Assembly: GCA_018399495.1 (NCBI GenBank)
Contig: JAGYOG010000001.1
Location: 1 to 64,000 of the forward strand
Reading direction: 5' to 3'
From: Sphaerochaeta sp.
GTDB taxonomy: Bacteria > Spirochaetota > Spirochaetia > Sphaerochaetales > Sphaerochaetaceae
Length of the DNA: 64,000 bases
A program made the position numbers and the translations under genes. Of this stretch, positions 62,925 to 64,000 are shown piece by piece (positions within the stretch are counted from its first letter, which is position 1; every line of letters starts with the position of its first letter). The notes under the pieces were generated by a model. That model had not been told where the DNA came from. It saw only the letters and a program-made list of their open reading frames with translations, and did not search any database.

Positions 62925-64000
62925 GCATCCATCTCCCTGATTTCTACACCACAAGCGCGAAAGGCATCAAAAAAACCGGGGAAAGAAACGGAAACACACT
63001 CTGCATCCTCAACTACCAGACCTTCCTCTGTAGAGAGAGCAAGCGCAACCATCGCCATTGCTATACGATGGTCGTGGGAGGAAGTAACCACTCCCCCTCT
63101 CACCTTTGTAGGGCCTCTTACAACTAGTGAGTCCTCTCCAACCTCAAGGTCGCAACCCAACGCATTAAGCTTGGTTGCCATCTCAGCGACCCGGTCTGTC
63201 TCCTTCTGGCGGACATGGCGTAGATTAGTAAATGTAGTAATACCATGAGCTTGGGTAGCGGCAACAGCAAGTGCAGGCAATGAGTCAGGGATATCACCAA
63301 GGTCAATCGTTTGGCCTCCTTGCAAGGTTGCGCATCCCTGTACCCTGAGAATCCCCTTCTCCTCATGCTTTACCACATTGGCACCCATGGCTCTCAGAAC
63401 CTCAATCACGCGCTTATCTCCCTGGCTGTCTTTGAAATCAAGAGAGGTAAGGAGCAAATCTGAATCACTGAGAATGGCTGCAACCAAGGGAAACGCTACG
63501 GCAGAGAAATCCGCAGGAATGGTAAACGTTCCTGGACGATAGTTCTGTCTCCCCTTGATGTAAAACCTGGTATAGTCATCACTTCTCTCAACCTGGACTC
63601 CATAGCGTTGCATCCAGTCAAGGGTAATCTGTACATAGGGAGTCTCCAAAGGCTCATCTACCACTATTTCAGTATCTCCCTTTGCTAACGGACAGGAGAG
63701 CAGAAGACTCGAAACATACTGACTGTTATTTCCATTGATCCTGACCTTTCCTCCCTTCATGATCCCCTTGATCACCACAGGAGGAGACTCCTGACCTGTA
63801 CGAGTCAGGAAGGCAGTCGCACCAAGCGTGTTCAATGCATCAACCAATCGCTTGATAGGGCGTCTGCGTATCTGTTCATCGCCGGTGATCACCGTCCATC
63901 CATCCCCTAAGGCAGCAACAGAAGTAAAGAAGCAGGTGGTGGTACCTGAGTTTCCCGTGTTGATGCAATCATCGGGTGCTACCAAGGCAGCACCTTTTCC
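62921..64000 (-). CDS. aroA: 3-phosphoshikimate 1-carboxyvinyltransferase (EPSP synthase), 5' end outside window
   Basis: The C-terminal ~360 residues; the frame is open to the window edge, so the start is not seen. EPSP synthase joins PEP to shikimate-3-P in aromatic amino acid synthesis. Motifs: NTGNSGTTT, GDEQIRRRPI, KETDR and DHRIAMAM. The stop overlaps the LacI-type gene by four bases. The window shows only this part of the shikimate pathway. Confidence 0.93.
   Translation of the reverse strand, partial: GKGAALVAPDDCINTGNSGTTTCFFTSVAALGDGWTVITGDEQIRRRPIKRLVDALNTLGATAFLTRTGQESPPVVIKGIMKGGKVRINGNNSQYVSSLLLSCPLAKGDTEIVVDEPLETPYVQITLDWMQRYGVQVERSDDYTRFYIKGRQNYRPGTFTIPADFSAVAFPLVAAILSDSDLLLTSLDFKDSQGDKRVIEVLRAMGANVVKHEEKGILRVQGCATLQGGQTIDLGDIPDSLPALAVAATQAHGITTFTNLRHVRQKETDRVAEMATKLNALGCDLEVGEDSLVVRGPTKVRGGVVTSSHDHRIAMAMVALALSTEEGLVVEDAECVSVSFPGFFDAFRACGVEIREMDA

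Overview
The window is a dense block of bacterial housekeeping genes from a diderm bacterium. It carries outer-membrane assembly (BamA, TamB) and LPS-export (LptF/LptG-type) proteins. A GreA domain sits at the C-terminus of a protein of about 906 residues, an architecture I associate with spirochaetes. Gene content and order (ruvCAB-queA, tamB-bamA-mutS, rimP-nusA-infB-rbfA-truB-ribF-rpsO-pnp, scpAB-rlu-cmk-rpsA, dnaG-rpoD) suggest a member of the Spirochaetota, probably close to Sphaerochaeta or Treponema. This assignment is inferred from architecture, not from a database match. I see no insertion sequence, phage gene, CRISPR array or origin.

Layout, 1-16983: the end of signal peptidase lepB and hemW, then yebC-ruvC-ruvA-ruvB-queA, mostly overlapping or a few bases apart. 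tmk follows on the opposite strand, then tamB-bamA-mutS-comF. 16984-30400: a textbook sigma-70 promoter and a leader terminator precede the rimP-nusA-infB-rbfA-truB-ribF-rpsO-pnp translation/RNA operon. dut, two LptF/G-type permeases, tgt and murJ continue on the same strand. 31892-36391 (minus): a family 2 glycosidase and the long GreA protein. 36619-44412: rpe-dtd, recA, scpA-scpB-rluB-cmk-rpsA and a membrane-anchored TPR protein. 44463-50320: a less conserved stretch with a broken lipoprotein gene, an unknown membrane protein, glmS, and a GntR-regulated ABC transporter whose ATPase reading frame is split. 50375-55113: mazG, a BusR-like GntR/RCK_C regulator, a two-part radical SAM protein and a TPR lipoprotein. 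55141-62924: RNase P RNA, a zinc-ribbon coiled-coil protein, rpoD, dnaG, a Cys-rich YkgJ-type protein, tRNA-Tyr and tRNA-Thr with clear promoters and terminators, rpsD, and a LacI-type regulator that overlaps the end of aroA (cut by the window edge).

The genes cover replication and repair (RuvABC, MutS, RecA, DnaG, Tmk, Dut), transcription and its regulation (RpoD, NusA, GreA), translation and tRNA modification (IF2, RimP, RbfA, S1, S4, S15, QueA/Tgt, TruB, Dtd), envelope assembly (BamA, TamB, LptF/G, MurJ, GlmS) and chromosome condensation (ScpAB).

I found no convincing new multi-gene system. The points most worth a second look are: two apparent +1 frameshifts in the repeat-rich linker of infB; a NusA with an added C-terminal zinc ribbon, expressed behind a leader terminator; a thymidylate kinase whose P-loop lysine is threonine; a RibF with a short, degenerate second domain; a BusR-like (possibly c-di-AMP-responsive) regulator; and an A8 tract that splits the ABC ATPase. 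Four apparent frameshifts in 64 kb may partly reflect base-calling errors, and this should be tested first.
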